From assembly GCA_013115135.1 (NCBI GenBank), contig JABANP010000044.1, forward strand, positions 62,001-126,000: a stretch of DNA of 64,000 nucleotides, given 5' to 3'. Below, one piece after another: positions 10,492-21,110 of this stretch. The position numbers and the translations under genes are program-made. The notes beneath the pieces are model-generated. The model searched no databases. It worked only from the letters and a program-made list of their open reading frames with translations, and was not told where the DNA came from. Numbering within the stretch: the stretch's first letter is position 1; each line of letters begins with the position of its first letter. This DNA is from Perkinsus olseni. Its lineage: Eukaryota; Perkinsozoa; Perkinsida; Perkinsidae.

Positions 10492-11315
10492 CTAACGAAC
10501 CTTCTTCGTATATTCTGGATGCTCGTGGGCTAGCTTCAGAACTTGTTTCGCTTTGTCAGCAAGGAATTTTCCGATCCAGTTCCTTACACCCCTGTATTCA
10601 CCGGGAGGGGTGTCTTTGATCCTCTTGACCAATTTCCCGCATAGATTCTGCGCTTCGTATTCCCCCATACCCTTTCTGAGAGCTCCACTCGTGCCGTGCT
10701 TGATCACACCGAACAGATGGCCGAAAGGGTTGATTGGCGCTAAGACTTGCTGCATTTCCTCCAGCGGCCCTTCGAATTTTACAGGCACTTCTTCGCCGTT
10801 CTCAAATTCCAGTCCCATCATATTATTTCTTATCCTGAGAGTGATACAGAACTCGCCAAGAGTAGGTTGATGACCAATTTTTCACCAGGTGGTGACGGAA
10901 TGATGCGGCAACTCTGCAGATTTCCACCAAACATAATATTCATCGAAGTGCACAACCATCTCACCGTTCAGATCATCAACTACGCAGCTTGGAGTGCTAA
11001 CCGTTACCTAGAACGGGTTCATTCGCGTGTTGGCGATATCCCAGTAGGCTACCTCGTAGGTGAGGAGCGACAACCTCGACATTTGATCCTTCAGTGTGCG
11101 CACTTCCAAGGCTAAGGCAGACATTTCCGCGCTCAGTGTGTCGAACTTCGCCGCTTCCGGACTCTGCACCTGATAAGCATTGCTCATTGCTTATCAGGGA
11201 TCGGCTGATGAGGCTACACCACGTTGTTTACCTCCGGCCTTGCAGCAGCCCGCAAGGAATTCGCCGTGGCCAGGACCGACACCAAGAAGATGATCCTGTG
11301 GGCGGAGGCGACCAT
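10492..11315 (-). CDS. Secreted protein, four-exon family member
   Basis: Exons 11315-11232, 11169-11053, 11007-10886 and 10834-10492 join in phase into 221 residues. Exon 1 is a signal peptide (MVASAHRIIFLVSVLATANS). Exon 2 is a coiled coil (LALEVRTLKDQMSRLSLL). Exon 3 contains CVVDDLNGEMVVHFDEYYVW. Exon 4 starts IRNNMMGLEFENGEE and ends in helices (WIGKFLADKAKQVLKLA). The neighbour at 17.9-18.5 kb has the same exon order and similar words, so this is a family. Intron 1 (11170-11231) contains a perfect 10-bp inverted repeat whose 3' arm includes the acceptor AG. Function is unknown; export or surface location is inferred from the signal peptide. Confidence 0.8.
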
Positions 11316-11450
11316 GAGACAGAGACGGGGAAATGCGGAGGAAAGGATGTATGCATCACCTATTAATGAAGGCTCGAAATGTCTGAGAGCGCGACGGCTA
11401 GCGGCTCTCGCTCCAATGCTTGCGTTCGATAAGTGACGTAACGCGCGTGT

Positions 11451-11490
11451 ACTTCAAGGGAGAGTCCTCCTGAGGTTGGACCCTTGAAGG
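11451..11490. repeat. 9-bp inverted repeat
   Basis: CTTCAAGGG at 11452-11460 and CCCTTGAAG at 11481-11489, 20-nt loop, between the secreted gene (start 11315) and the 11.55-12.0 kb gene, both minus. It could be a 3'-end hairpin or part of an intron. Confidence 0.6.
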
Positions 11491-11549
11491 AGTATGAATG
11501 AAGGAGACTTCGCTGCAGTTAAGTCGCATTCAGCTCTTGCTCGATTAGA

Positions 11550-12014
11550 TCACTTTCTGTGGTCCTGCGTGATCCCCCTGCCCTCTTCGGTTTCCCAACT
11601 AACTTCCGTCACGGCTCCCCAAACCTTGGGGCCCAAGGGACTCGTCCGCCATTCAGCTACACGCATCAGGCGTAGGCTGCGCCGCATTGACACATAATTG
11701 TTCGCCTCCCGAGACGAGACGTCCGCCGCCTTCGAGATATGAACCGTCACCTCGCTCGCCCAGTTCAGGCTCACTGTTGTCCGTCGCCGCGCGGCGATAT
11801 CCTCTCCGCCCGGTACTGGCACCTGGTAGGTGTCACCTACAGCATACTCAGTCCGGCTCCTCCCATGCAGCTTCATGCATTCTAGCCCGTAGAGCGTGCA
11901 GTTCATTCTCAGCGGACTTTTCAAATATGAACGAACGAGTCGTTCAGATGTTATTTCATACAATGGGTAGCACATCGTCATCCTCTCTTTTTCCTTTATC
12001 ATCGCCGCGCGCAT
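11550..12014 (-). CDS. Unknown 154-residue protein
   Basis: A long minus-strand frame with natural composition (CYPLYEITSERLVRSYLK, GDTYQVPVPGGEDIAARR, VSLNWASEVTVHISKAAD, LGPKVWGAVTEVSWE). Internal GT..AG pairs exist, so part may be intron. The start at 12014 is the first ATG in frame. An upstream frame (HFWIISRLNRRAIQCII) may be an earlier exon. No family recognised. Confidence 0.45.
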   Translation of the reverse strand: MRAAMIKEKERMTMCYPLYEITSERLVRSYLKSPLRMNCTLYGLECMKLHGRSRTEYAVGDTYQVPVPGGEDIAARRRTTVSLNWASEVTVHISKAADVSSREANNYVSMRRSLRLMRVAEWRTSPLGPKVWGAVTEVSWETEEGRGITQDHRK

Positions 12015-12451
12015 GTAGACTTGGTGTTCCGTGCCACACGATGATGCACTGGATAGCTCTCCGGTTCAATCTTGAAATGATCCAAAAATGTGTGCCGGCG
12101 TGAGCACAGACGGGGATTATAGTCGGCACCGCTTCCGCACACCGGACCACTCGAGTCACAGTACCCCTTCATATATTTATTAGACTATGAGCGACGATAC
12201 TCCTGCTACTATCATAGCAGACTCATCGCGAGGCAGTGCCTTATTAAGCCCAGGACGCCCTTGCGTACCCTTCTCCATGATATATCGAAGGATGGGCCTG
12301 ATACGCTCCGGTATCGGTCTAATCGCTCGCGAGTGGAACATCGACGGCGGTTGAAACTCACGCGTCACACCCCAACTGCAACAACACGACAACACAAATG
12401 TCTGAGCATGCTTTATTTTCTTCATCAGCATCATTTTAGTGATTAATTCTA

Positions 12452-15400
12452 TTAATCCATTGCAGCGTAGGTTCCAACCAAGATAATGAACTTCCTCATC
12501 AAAATCGAAGAACTCGTCAGATTTTTGTCCGCCACCGGGCTCTCATTCCTCACGCAAAAGTATTGCAGCGTCAGCTTCCAGTTCACCAACGTCTTCTTCA
12601 GGTACTCCTAAATCAACTCCGCAGTGGCTGGGAAAGTATAAAACACGTTTCCCCTCACCTGCAGTTCGTTGGCCTTCTTGATACCATCCTCTATTAAGGG
12701 GATAACCTCTGATTCGTAGTTAGGTTGTTGCCTATATAATCGATCACGAGGGCGACTTCTTCCACCAAACCCACCGCAAGCATTCCAATAGAGACTTGGC
12801 TTCCCTCGACAGTGCGGCTATACGTTTCACGTCGCTATCGACCTCCTTGATATCCGGAATCTAAGGAGCGGGGTCAGAGATCAAGAATCATACGCATCCG
12901 AGCTTGAACCATGGTAGATACGAACTGGGTCAGGCTAGAGCGTGCTGCTCGTACCTTGGTACTCGGATGAGTGACTGGCTTGAGCAACTTGGTGAACATC
13001 GATACCATGCTCGGAGATCGGCCTGATACAGGTCATGCAAGCATATCCTCTTTGGTCTGGGCTCAGCTCTCAATGATTCGCTCGCGATCACCATCGAGAA
13101 AGTATCCAGCTGGGAAGAACGACTACCCAAAATTTTCCTAAACGCACCGCTTTGCTTGCCTACTGTTCTTTTTCTTCCATTTCTGCACACAGTACCTCAG
13201 CAGCGTCATACTAGAGTCGCACGGGCTGCGGACATTGTCGAACTTGAGAAGGGAGTCGATACTGAGGATCTGAAAAAAGGGAGACATTCTAGTTAATACT
13301 TGATCGAGTTCAGACCTCCGCTCCGCCTCGCGCTGTATTGGCATTTACTCTGTTCCCAATCGACAGCATCACTCTGAAACAATCCATCAAGCAAGCCATG
13401 CCATCGAGAACCTTTGATCTCCAGGTTTTCGCTCGAATATTGGCCAACAGAAGCTCACTCACCTTCCAAGGTCCACCAGCTCTTTCGATTCTCTCAACGC
13501 ATTGCAAGCGGCGTTGAGAGCATCCAGCCGCTTATTGGGATCTCCCAACAGGCCATCTCTGACAGCGACGAGAAGAAGCACCATTGCGAGATGGGAACAG
13601 AATTGCATGACAGCTCGACTCACCGAACATGCGCGCCAAAAGCCCATGCAGTAAGCACGCTCTTCGCATTCTCGGCAGTTGACAGAGCAACGAGGTACTG
13701 CTCCGGCGTGTCCCATTGAGCTAGTGACTGAGCAAGATGTTGAGGAAACTATTCCTATTTCGACCGGCCCACCCCTTCTTGCTGGCTCCTGGTCTCCATC
13801 GCATGCAACTCCTCGATGAAGTCCTGCTCTGGTACTTCGTCGGCGAGCATGCTGAGCTGAGCTCCTGGCACAGGTGTAGCATCAATATCAGTGAATCTTG
13901 CAATCTTGAGATCAATCGAGCCATTTCTTACCAGTTAGTGCCGCTACGTTCCCAGACGCAATTATTTTAACCAGATCATCCGGTTGCGGCAGTGGCCGAA
14001 ACGCGATCGCGAGGAGCTGCCAAACAATCGCAACTACTGGGATCCGGATCTCTCGAGTGTAGGAGCGAGAATTGAGGGAGGATTATTGAGAACCACATCG
14101 ATAGATTCTATAATTTAACCACCCGACCTCCGGTTTCAAACACTAAACGAGCTGAAGCATCGCTACGCGCTTACAATGCTATACAGAATACAATGGACAA
14201 TAGCGGATCGGCCTACATGCGATTTCTTGTCCTCCAACAGCTTCAGAACCTTCCGGCTGTGACGAGCCGGTGCGTTACCCGATCGACTGCCGCCCGACTT
14301 CCCAGGTACTTTCGTAGCATTTTGACCGAAACTGAACGAATACGTTGGTGGGATGGATGTACTTATCGCTCGCCCGACAGAATATGCAATATGTCTCACA
14401 TATTTTGCAACTCATCCTCATTCACGAACTCCGCGCACCATGGTACAGTGTCTTCATCGATAAGCTTACAATTCTGAAACGTGACAGAAGGTACTCAAGC
14501 TTCTTGAGAGTTTCAACGCGCTCCAAAATAGTTATTAAAAGGGAGCAAAAAACACCATACCTGTTTGACATTCTTCCAGAAGTTGTTTTCAAGTCGCTCT
14601 CGTGGACCTGAACGCAGAATGAAATTCGCTACGAATAATCCCAAGGGTGGGAGGAAACTGAATGATACAGAAAAATTTGAACGTTTCTATTCGAGATTTT
14701 GTGTCAATTCTTGAGTTTGTGCGAAGATCAGGAGAAATATGATACCGTCCGTGACACTTACCCATCGGAACGCTTGTCCAGAACAGCGGCCGAAGGGGTG
14801 CGACGGGTGGACCCATTCTTACAGGAGCCTTGAAAGGTAGCGGCGACTTACCTACCAAAAGGCCCCCGATTCGACCCTCGGCCGAGGAACTCGCATAAAA
14901 CTACCACTTTTCCCCGGTGGGCTAGGAAAAGGTGCCTTGCCTTTCCCTAGTAGTAGTGGGGGCGGTGGGGTGCCTACAGAAATCTCGGGTTCTATCCCCA
15001 GCAAGAAGGCTCTACCTTCCCTTTTCCTGCAGGTAATGGCAGGGCTATCGGGGGAGAGCCCTTGGCAGATGGGACCGGTGGAGGTGGGGAAGGACCATCT
15101 GAAAGACGCAAAAGATCGTCACGGATACAAACGAAATTACTGAGGAGATAGTGTTCTTGTCACGAAAAGCGCGCTAAAAACCATTGACTGTATGCAGGAA
15201 ATTCGGAAGCCATCCATGAACTTACGCTGCGGCAGGGTAGCTTCGGGCTTAGGTGGGGAAGGTTCCACGGTCTGAGATGCTTGCGTCGCTCCGCCCTGTA
15301 TATCTTCATGTTTGACTTCTTCCGTTTTCTCCTGTGGTGCCCCAGATTGTTCCGGCTGCTCGTTACCAACCTGCATTGACTCTATCCCAGATTCACTTCG

Positions 15401-15700
15401 CACCGACGCCATCAAGAACTCCGAGCCAAAAGACTGACCAAAAATACTCACTTCGCTCTGCTCGACCTCCCTCAGAGTATCTTCTCTATACACATGGCCG
15501 AAACTGTGATATGCTTCCATTGCTCTCGCTAACGTCAAGGAAGGTCGGAAATCTTCATCGACCTCGGCATCAACACAGCTTAGAGGCCTGCGACCTGAGA
15601 TGCAATCTTCCGAATTTCACAGAGAAAAGCACAGACGATTGCTTTTGCTCAATGTGTTGTCGCTCCCAGTCATTCACAGATTCCACATGAATACTGATGT
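12452..15700 (-). CDS. Formin (FH1-FH2 protein), N-terminus unresolved
   Basis: A multi-exon minus-strand gene. The upstream part (about 15700-15240) is an acidic, coiled-coil-prone stretch (REVEQSEVSIFGQSF, EQSGAPQEKTEEV). Next comes a proline-rich FH1 with GPSPPPPVPSAKG and TPPPPLLLGKGK. The FH2 domain opens with PLRPLFWTSVPM, the position of the conserved Leu-Phe-Trp-Thr motif. Later exons carry KLLEDKKS, QWDTPEQYLVALSTAENAKS, NKRLDALNAACNALRESKEL, VMLSIGNRVNANTARGG and SIDSLLKFDNVRSP, the core FH2 actin-nucleation region, and the stop is at 12452. Formins nucleate and elongate unbranched actin filaments. Introns are 40-170 nt; one FH1 intron (14974-15015) contains a tRNA T-arm-like motif, and one splice phase there could not be reconciled. 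Confidence 0.88.
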
Positions 15701-16068
15701 ATTTCGAATATATCGATCCAGGTGATGAACGGTGGATATGTCAGAATTATCAAACGTAACTGTTCATGATGAAGATATGCCTCGGATCGCTCTTGTCCCA
15801 AACGAGAATTTCTGTTGCATCGGCGGGGAAGAGAGAACTTATCACAACCACTCAACGAGGAGAAAGACGTCGGCGGTTCCCAGCATTGCAGCAATGCCAT
15901 TGCGCGAATTCTTAGCTCCGCCCGACCCCACATCTTCCTTCTTTTCGCTTCGAGTCCATCATCCTCCGCGGTAAACCGGCTCGGTCGATTAGCTATGATA
16001 CTCGCAAGTGACTCTGTGAGACAAACATTCACATGAGAATCTTCAAATGAGAAGAATACACCGTACAT
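15670..16068 (-). CDS. Possible exon upstream of formin
   Basis: A 132-codon frame (LASIIANRPSRFTAEDDG, KRRKMWGRAELRIRAMALL) that could belong to the formin N-terminal region or be a separate gene. An overlapping frame (GGAKNSRNGIAAMLGTAD) is also plausible, so the true reading is not settled. Confidence 0.25.
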   Translation of the reverse strand: MYGVFFSFEDSHVNVCLTESLASIIANRPSRFTAEDDGLEAKRRKMWGRAELRIRAMALLQCWEPPTSFSSLSGCDKFSLPRRCNRNSRLGQERSEAYLHHEQLRLIILTYPPFITWIDIFEIHQYSCGICE

Positions 16069-16145
16069 TATATACGACTACCCACTGATCAGAAATAAGG
16101 AAGATGACGAAAAGTACCGAAGTCGCACATCTTCACGAACGATGC

Positions 16146-16600
16146 TAGCCCATTAAATCTTCTGCGATGATGGCAGTGCGATCCGGATTTGCCAAGCACA
16201 TCGAACCTACCACGATCGATCCGATTCCCCAAGGGACCGGCGTCATTGCTCGTCGGAGGCGCTATTGGCAGCTGACCAGGGAGACTCATTATCTGACACC
16301 ATGTGTATGCGTGCATACCGCACCTTCCCCAAATTCTCTACACTGCATCGACTGCCACACTCAATTCCGTCAATGCCTCCCGCCAGATCCTCCGATTCCG
16401 CAATCGACGACCGCCAAGGCTCCACTGGAGCGCCCGAATTTCCACTCTGAGCAATGGATTAAGCGAGCTTCGACCAAAGATACCCACCATCTCGTGAGCT
16501 GAGCCCCGGGAATCCTCCTGCCCTTCTTCAATAGTCTCTAAGCCTCCCAACCCGCCGACGCGGATTCGCTCTTTCGGACTCACGTCGACATCAGAGAACC
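16146..16600 (-). CDS. Unknown small acidic protein
   Basis: Exons joined in phase: GGLETIEEGQEDSRGSAHEM, then an exon with GNSGAPVEPWRSSIAESEDL and CSVENLGK, then LPIAPPTSNDAGPLGN, ending DLMG with a stop at about 16146. Introns are 40-52 nt. The start codon is not identified. No family recognised. Confidence 0.4.
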
Positions 16601-16742
16601 TCGGCCCTTGAGTCGTTATGGACTGAGTCGCAGGGCAAAAAAGTTTTTTCTAGCAGTATCTTGTTGATCTAGTCATTGGTGCACGACGACCAGCATCGTA
16701 CGTCTATCCGGTGCGCCAAGAAATTAAGAAGAAGCGAGAAAC

Positions 16743-17300
16743 CTACATATCGCCCCTCCATCGTGTCGCGTCGAATTGCAGCCTGACAACCACAGTGCGA
16801 GTGCGCCCATACCACTCTCCTACATTCAACAACTGGCTGTTGTTATTTTCGTCATTCTGTACGGTAGCTGATATTGTGTAAACCGAGTCCCGAGTGAAGT
16901 CAATCTTCTCTCCCATAGCGAAACTCTGCTCTCGATAGGCCAACGGATTATCTGAAAGACACGCCGGGTCTCTCGAGGGGCTGAGTAGACCAGCAATGAT
17001 AATCGAAAATTCGGACTGGGTGCAAAAACAGATCACAACCTTCAGGGGTATTTTTGAGCCCTGGAAAGGAGCGAGTCGCTCCGAACGACCAGCCATTCCA
17101 TAATCCACAACTACCATCAACTACATCACCTGCAATGGCGGTGAGAAAAAGGATGAATCGCTCCGCCGTGATGAGGAGTGCTACCCTGTTATCGCTGATA
17201 CTCGATACTACGGACCTCAGTCACTTACAACAACCAACAAGTCGACTCACTAGTACCTTCTGGGATAGATATTGGTGCGGCCATGGCGACCTTTGGCCGA
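16743..17300 (-). CDS. Unknown protein, beta-rich C-terminus
   Basis: The first exon (about 17340-17270) includes VAMAAPISIPEG. After an intron with CATTGCAG acceptor comes VVDGSCGLWNGWSFGATR, and a last exon (about 16940-16743) contains NPLAYREQSFAMGEKIDF, DSVYTISATVQNDE and YGRTRTVVVRLQFDATRW with the stop at 16743. The frame between middle and last exon is ambiguous. Repeated beta-strand-like segments suggest a small extracellular or C2-like fold, but this is a guess. Confidence 0.45.
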
Positions 17301-17499
17301 GGAGTACGGCGCGTCCTCGATGCAGACGGAAGCGACATTAAGACAATGCACGCCCTTCCGAACAACATGAAGGCAACGTCCACACACGATGCCCTCGAGA
17401 GAGCGCGCTGACTGCCGCCATCCCAGCCCGGATTTTTCGCAGAAAAATCACAATTATTTCACCTCATCTTACCACACTGAGAAAAAATGAATGATACGC

Positions 17500-17660
17500 G
17501 GAACGCCCAAGCGAATCGATGCCGCCAGAGTTATGGGTCCCATATGTCACACTGAAAACGAGTTCCGGTTCGGATTTGAGGCTCGTAAGTCAAATCTGAG
17601 CACTTCGCCAACCTCACGCGATGCAACCTGTATCATACAGGCAGCCAAATCCGCCGCATC
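17500..17660 (-). CDS. Possible terminal exon, unknown
   Basis: A minus-strand frame LGDAADLAACMIQVASREVG and EVLRFDLRASNPNRNSF ending in a stop reads like protein but stands alone. Just upstream (17735-17765) a GGATTAGAACC motif recalls the tRNA T-arm remnants found elsewhere in this window. Confidence 0.25.
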
Positions 17661-17908
17661 GCCCAGAGTTGGAAGCAACTAGACGAACCGAGGTGCTCCG
17701 TTGAGGCTACCCCGCTTACTTCGGTCGGATTAGAACCTACTCCACTCAACAGCGGGGTGCCGGTAGTCAGACATCACCCACAGTGTGGTTACCACACAGT
17801 TACATTGGACAGTGAACGCAGTGCTGGACCCGCTTCGTACATCCCATTAAATTCACTGTTCACAACCGTACCCTGTACGAACATCGACATCACAATCAGC
17901 ATGGCATC

Positions 17909-18523
17909 TCATAGCCCACTTTTCTTCCTATCATCATCTGCTAATTCCATCGCTTCATTCATCTTGTCATGAACAAATTTCCTGACCCAATCGGCGCTAT
18001 CCTTGTAGTCCCTAGTCGGATGTCTTTCAATGTAATCAATCAAAGCGAAGCACTTGCTGCCATCCATACCCCCCTCAAACGCTGCCTTGAGTTCACTCAT
18101 CAAACTAGCGAAGGGATTGACACGAGAACATTTGTCCCGAATCATTTCCAAAAGTCCTGTGACCTTTTCGATACGGCCCCCGTCCACGAACTTGAATGAC
18201 ATCATTTTATTACCGTAAATCCTGCAAAATGACGTTCGACCAACTATAGTCCAGTACCCATTGAAAAGGAGCAGCTGTCACCAGAGGGAGAAGCCTTTTC
18301 GGTGTTTCAGGTTCTTCCCAAGTGGCGAAATAGTGATCCGCCGCCCGGGCCAGAATCATCCTACTGTCTAGATATTCAACTTTGCACTGCGGACCGAGAG
18401 CATTCACCTACGAAACAAAATGGTAGTTCCAATTCGACACCGCAGAAGTACCTTCTTAGCTGCATAAGCGAGCCTGGACGTTCTACCGAGCAGCTTCGAT
18501 ATTTGGCTGATAACCGTAGTCAT
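17909..18523 (-). CDS. Paralogue of the four-exon secreted family, possibly disrupted
   Basis: The last exon (about 18217-17909) starts IYGNKMMSFKFVDGG and ends in WVRKFVHDKMNEAMELA, parallel to the 10.5-11.3 kb gene (IRNNMMGLEFENG and WIGKFLADKAKQVLKLA). Upstream, exon 18407-18210 has CKVEYLDSRMILARAADHYF, matching CVVDDLNGEMVVHFDEYY of the paralogue. Before it, after a 44-nt intron (18408-18451), lies SQISKLLGRTSRLAYAAKK from an ATG at 18523. The splice between the last two exons is off by one base in my reading, and no signal-peptide exon was found, so the copy may be damaged or the splice site misread. Confidence 0.55.
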
Positions 18524-18529
18524 TTGACC

Positions 18530-19165
18530 TTTCCAGTCGGTCAAGCCTATCCGTCACTGAAGGTTCATTCTGACCAGCATGCGGTATGAGTACGTTCATA
18601 CGGCACACGCAAGTTACCATAGATCCGTTGACGGATCAGACGTCAATGATCAGTTACGCTCCGTTGACGAGGAGCGTATCGCTGTACCTCCCCGCAACCG
18701 GTCCATGCTTGGTGTTTCCGACATTTTTCGTCCAACAAGGTTCTCACCGCGTCTCGCGTACATAGCTTACAACACACGTGTTCGCATGCTGGAAGCTTGG
18801 CGCATGCGAAGTCGCTCCGCTTACCCAAGGATTCTCCATATATCGCTCGCCCACCGTTTGTAGACACTCTGTATGCCCACTGATGAACTAGGATAGGAGT
18901 GCCCTCTGGCTCCATCTTGTGCTATTGCGTTGATCATGGCCAACCGCTGTGAACAACACGTGAACATCGTGTCACGATGATCGTGATGCAATTTTTCCTG
19001 TCAGTTACACCCTTTCCCTATGAGGATACCAAACCGGTCTCAGGCCGCTATTGACACACCTTAACATACACCAGCTTATCCGGAGAAGCAAATGATACGA
19101 AAATTACATGACAAAAATCGGCGATAAATCCGATAAAATCGTTAGTCGACCGACGGAGATCTTGA
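18530..19165. other. Region without a clear gene; short palindromes
   Basis: Contains GATCCGTTGACGGATC (about 18615-18630) and GCTCCGTTGACGAGGAGC (about 18658-18676), two short near-palindromes with the same TTGACG centre. Open frames on both strands are not supported by splice chains. Confidence 0.3.
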
Positions 19166-19169
19166 ACCA

Positions 19170-20445
19170 CTAGCCGATGCTCGTTGCCTCACAGAGGACA
19201 ACCGAGACGATCTCCGTGGGCCTGAGCAAAACTCGCTTGGGTTTCCTCAACGCGAGCAGCAGCCTACCTCGCTTTACAATCTTGGAGACCTCATCAGCAC
19301 TGTTTTTCTCTGTAGTAATCTCGCCCGAATTCTCGCGCTCTTGCATTTTCTCAATAGGCATTCCATCACCCTCGTCCACCGCAGCTGAGTTCTCTGCAGC
19401 AGTATCCACTGGCGACGCAGTCGTGCTCTTTCGCTCCAGCTCAACCTCCTCCGTATCCTCCGGGTTCAATGTCTTGATTCTCTCCTGCAGACCGCTTGTG
19501 GCCTGAGCGCTCTCAACACCTCCGAAGCGTTTCTTGGGCCCTGTAGTCTTGCTTCCTTGCCGTTTTTCAACGGCGCTCGGAACCAACTTCGCAGACATCA
19601 ATACGTAGAATTTCCCACAAGAGTCGAGGATAAATTCTCCGAAATACTTCAAGCCGAAAACCTGAGAAGAACCAGGAAAATCAGCACTTCGACTCGAAGT
19701 CTTCGAGGCAAAGCGCTTTTGCGGTTCGTTGCTGAACAGGACGCAACCTCAACTTATTTTGCATCTTGCGTGATGAACCCGAGGATACTACTTACAATGG
19801 GCATGTGCGCCATGTTGAACAATGCTGAGAAGGGGAAGATCAGCCGCGGGGCGACCAGCAGCTCCGTCGAGAGGAATAGCAAGGAGAACGCCAGGCAGGG
19901 CCTGAGGAGACCAATCCCAGCTACTCCATCTGACGACTCCTTCCGCTGAACGACGGGAAAACACCTCCGGAAATAAAGATTGTGGCCTTCCCGTGCGTGA
20001 AAAGCACCGCGTGAAACTCGATGGGGGACCGAAGCTTCTGCACCACGTATTTTCCGCAGCCACCGGCGTAACCTACCGATAATCCCAGTAAGCCTTTCGC
20101 GATACTGTTTTGCCAGTCTCTACCATGTACCACGGCCATACAGCGAACGCAAAGAGCCGCATCAACACCTGATCAGCGACCGGTGCCGGGATCACTACCC
20201 ACATTTTGTATCATTTGCCGACGGAATCCAGAGGACGCCCAAGGAAACGATGCGAGTAAACGGATTTCTCACGCGCCACGAAATCGAGAACACACCCCCA
20301 GACCTGAATACCGAGTAAGCATAGTACAGCAGGAGCACCACGACCAAAGCAATGACTCCAATCTTGTAAACAAAGCCGACCGTGCGAGAGTTGGCAGTGA
20401 TGATACGCTGGAACTTCGACCAGTACAAGCCGATCTTCCATAGTG
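19170..20445 (-). CDS. Multi-pass membrane protein with charged C-terminal tail
   Basis: Exons on the minus strand encode hydrophobic segments: GFVYKIGVIALVVVLLLYYA (about 20390-20290), IAKGLLGLSVGYAGGCGK with SPIEFHAVLF, and GIGLLRPCLAFSLLFLSTEL with PFSALFNMAHMPI, which ends at a GTAAGT donor. The last exon (to 19170) starts VFGLKYFGEFILD and has a long Glu/Lys/Ser-rich cytosolic tail. The YAGGCGK loop followed by helices faintly recalls TRIC (TMEM38) cation channels, but similarity is weak. Between 20.0 and 20.2 kb all three minus frames are open, so exon borders are uncertain. Confidence 0.5.
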
Positions 20446-20655
20446 CACCTACAAATCAGGAGAAGCTCATGTCAACCCCAAGCAGAACCACAGTCTGAGG
20501 GTCACTACAATCGGTCAGTTGCGCATCTGCTGATGAAAAACTCATTTCCAGATAGCCCGTTTCTGTCCTCAACTCAACCTCAGAGCATTCCTCCACAATC
20601 CCATCATCTCACCACATCGCGTCAAAGTCCCATCTACGCCAACAACCGTGCCCCA

Positions 20656-21060
20656 TCATTTATTACCATGCTCATCAACTTTTTCCTTCAGATATTTGCT
20701 CCCAGCTGAGCACAATACCCACATCTGTTGACCCATCAACGTCCACAGCACCCGTCTTGCAAATTCAAAAGCCGCTACTATCCCGCCATAACCAACCAAC
20801 CATATCAACAACACCTGAGAAATCAATTTCGTGGCGCGCGAAAACATCTCCATCCCGACAAGGCGAGACCCTACCAGGCAACCAGCATTGTAGCCATAAT
20901 TGACCCTCGTCGCTGCGTCGTGATCAGCTAGAGTTGTCAAGAAAGTCACGAAGGTGTAATCGGCAGCAAGCATGACGGGGAAGAGGGCCCAGTAGCAAAG
21001 ATAAGATCTCAACGAAGCCCGCTGATCTTGTGACACTTTCGAAGAGTCACTACTGGTGCT
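20656..21060 (-). CDS. TB2/DP1/HVA22 (REEP)-like membrane protein
   Basis: Minus-strand frame starting near SSDSSKVSQDQRASLRSYL, with hydrophobic YLCYWALFPVMLAADYTFV, then KLISQVLLIWLVGYGGIV, FEFARRVLWTLMG and a hydrophilic end KYLKEKVDEHGN. In REEP/HVA22 proteins the order is a short Tyr/Trp-rich hairpin pair, LLWL, then a conserved helix before the tail; the layout here agrees, but identity is low. Such proteins shape tubular ER. The stretch between the hydrophobic segments may contain an unrecognised intron. Confidence 0.45.
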   Translation of the reverse strand, partial: STSSDSSKVSQDQRASLRSYLCYWALFPVMLAADYTFVTFLTTLADHDAATRVNYGYNAGCLVGSRLVGMEMFSRATKLISQVLLIWLVGYGGIVAAFEFARRVLWTLMGQQMWVLCSAGSKYLKEKVDEHGNK

Positions 21061-21110
21061 GAAGTATCTGCCGAAGAGAATGTGGGCTCAGCCGGATGTA
21101 AGCTTCCACA

